The notes beneath the pieces are model-generated. The model did not search any database. It was not told the origin of the DNA and saw only the letters and a list, made by a program, of their open reading frames with translations. Below, in pieces: positions 63,048-64,000 of a stretch of 64,000 bases of DNA (the first letter of the stretch is position 1; every line of letters begins with the position of its first letter). The stretch covers positions 1,937,001 to 2,001,000 of the forward strand of contig OY986968.1 of the NCBI GenBank assembly GCA_963920575.1, in the 5' to 3' direction. The translations under genes and the position numbers were made by a program. The stretch is from Narthecium ossifragum (lineage: Eukaryota; Streptophyta; Magnoliopsida; Dioscoreales; Nartheciaceae).

Positions 63048-63056
63048 CTATAAATA
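63048..63056 (+). promoter_or_regulatory. TATA box of the Pro/Gly-rich protein gene
   Basis: CTATAAATA lies 58 bp before the ATG at 63114, allowing a 5' UTR of about 25-35 nt. Confidence 0.75.
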
Positions 63057-63113
63057 TCCATCATCCTCCAGGTTGTAGCAAATCGCAACAGTGGGCCTTT
63101 TGGATTCATAAGA

Positions 63114-63839
63114 ATGAGGCGCCTCTTGCTTGCTTCTGCTTGCTTCCTTGTTCTTCTTAGCTCTTCTCTCGCTAAGCGAACCACATGGACCCCATCCCCT
63201 CCTCCCCCAAGTACGAGTTCACCACCCCCGCCTCCATCAACAGCTTCACCACCGCCGCCACTACTCCCATCTCCCCCTCCTCCCCCAAGTACTAGCTCAC
63301 CACCACCGCCTACAGCAACAGCTCCACCACCGCCACCACCACTCTCTCCTCCCCCTCCTTCCCCAAGTACGAGCTCACCACCAACGCCTACACCGACAGC
63401 TTCACCACCACCACCACTGCTCCCTCCCCCCCCACATACGAGCTCACCATCGCCGGCCCCTTCCATTTGTGGCGGCGGAGGAGGTGGGGGTGGTGAAGGA
63501 GGTGGAGGCGGTGGCAGAGGAGGCGGCGGTTCTGGAAGAGGAAGTGGTTCGGGCTCTGGTTTTGGTTGTGGTGTTGGAGGCGGAGGTGGCGGCGGCGGCG
63601 GAGGCGGAGGACGTGGAGGAGGTAGTGGTTCCGGCAGTGGAAGTGGTTCAGGATTTGGCTTTGGTAGTAGCTCTGGAACTGGTGGAGGAAGACAAGGTGG
63701 CGGAGAGGGCGGCGGCGGTGGCAGTGGAGGTGGTAGCAGTAGGGGTGGCTCCGGTTCAGGATCCGGTAGCGGCAGTGGGTTCGGTTCTGGGGGAGGATCA
63801 ATCGGCGGCCCTGGCAGTGGGTCTGGCGGCGCCACTTGA
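63114..63839 (+). CDS. Secreted proline-rich/glycine-rich cell-wall-type protein
   Basis: A single-exon 241-residue protein. Residues 1 to ~20 form a signal peptide (RRLLLASACFLVLLSSSLA). Residues about 25-117 are Pro/Ser/Thr-rich with repeated SPPPPPSTSSPPPP-like units, as in extensin or PRP-type wall proteins, and lack the classical Ser-Hyp4-Tyr crosslink motif. Residues about 119-241 are Gly/Ser-rich with GSGSGSGSGFG units. Such Pro-rich plus Gly-rich chimeras are assigned to the wall/apoplast; the exact role is unknown. The start is chosen for its signal peptide and the TATA box 58 bp upstream; the stop is TGA at 63837-63839 and AATAAA follows. Two other reading frames also stay open across most of the repeat, a composition effect. 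Confidence 0.8.
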   Translation: MRRLLLASACFLVLLSSSLAKRTTWTPSPPPPSTSSPPPPPSTASPPPPLLPSPPPPPSTSSPPPPTATAPPPPPPLSPPPPSPSTSSPPTPTPTASPPPPLLPPPPHTSSPSPAPSICGGGGGGGGEGGGGGGRGGGGSGRGSGSGSGFGCGVGGGGGGGGGGGGRGGGSGSGSGSGSGFGFGSSSGTGGGRQGGGEGGGGGSGGGSSRGGSGSGSGSGSGFGSGGGSIGGPGSGSGGAT

Positions 63840-63956
63840 TCATCTATCTGGTCTAACCAGCTCCACCTCTTGTTGCCGAGACGACCAAAGACTGGGATGC
63901 CATAAATATTAGAATAACCCAGTTATTAAATATTCATGTCTGATCTCGTATTTCTG

Positions 63957-63966
63957 AATAAATAAA
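63957..63966 (+). terminator. Polyadenylation signals of the Pro/Gly-rich gene
   Basis: Overlapping AATAAA hexamers about 118 nt after the stop codon. Confidence 0.6.
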
Positions 63967-64000
63967 ATAGTTCTCATCTCAGTTGTTGTTATTAACTCAC

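Noticed and set aside
63038..63835. Minus-strand 265-codon Pro/Gly-rich ORF
   Set aside because: It is the complement of the sense gene; CCN and GGN codons mirror each other. The sense strand has the signal peptide, TATA box and polyadenylation signal.

Overview
This is nuclear DNA from a flowering plant. The evidence is spliced genes with GT-AG introns, plant-specific families (MFT, BAHD acyltransferase, SPARK/GPI-anchored protein, organellar RecG) and abundant plant transposons. Very GC-rich coding exons in two single-intron genes, next to AT-rich, transposon-filled introns, suggest a non-grass monocot. That lineage call is inference.

Layout. (1) 162-10207, minus: HSP70-17, the ER-lumenal Grp170/Lhs1-type HSP70, with its last ~90 codons off the left edge. 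A 4.5-kb intron holds a Mutator-like element (4058-6966). That element carries a captured fragment of a plastid pyruvate dehydrogenase E2 lipoyl domain. (2) 12825-14200, minus: a complete four-exon MFT (PEBP family) gene with an ACGTG-rich promoter. (3) 16106-49085, minus: an organellar RecG DNA translocase in at least 16 coding exons over about 33 kb. A probable non-coding first exon lies near 50.8 kb. Its introns contain a solo LTR (23261-24710), a second Mutator-like element (28876-31385), a near-perfect 0.76-kb palindrome (42061-42819) and a decayed Ty3/gypsy pol (43305-45313). One intron uses a GC-AG boundary. (4) 51.2-54.3 kb: intergenic, with a LINE tail and decayed repeats. (5) 54365-55657, minus: a two-exon GPI-anchored SPARK-domain protein. 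(6) 55.7-59.9 kb: intergenic repeats, a LINE tail and a (TA)n tract. (7) 59928-62153, plus: a two-exon BAHD acyltransferase with a LINE fragment and a MITE in its intron. (8) 63114-63839, plus: a secreted proline-rich/glycine-rich cell-wall-type protein.

The genes are not an operon or an obvious cluster. They act in ER folding (HSP70-17), seed/ABA signalling (MFT), organelle genome maintenance (RECG), the cell surface (SPARK and Gly-rich proteins) and ester/amide metabolism (BAHD). I saw no tRNA, rRNA or CRISPR array. Exon boundaries were set by hand from splice sites, phase continuity and family knowledge. I could not run alignments or RNA evidence.
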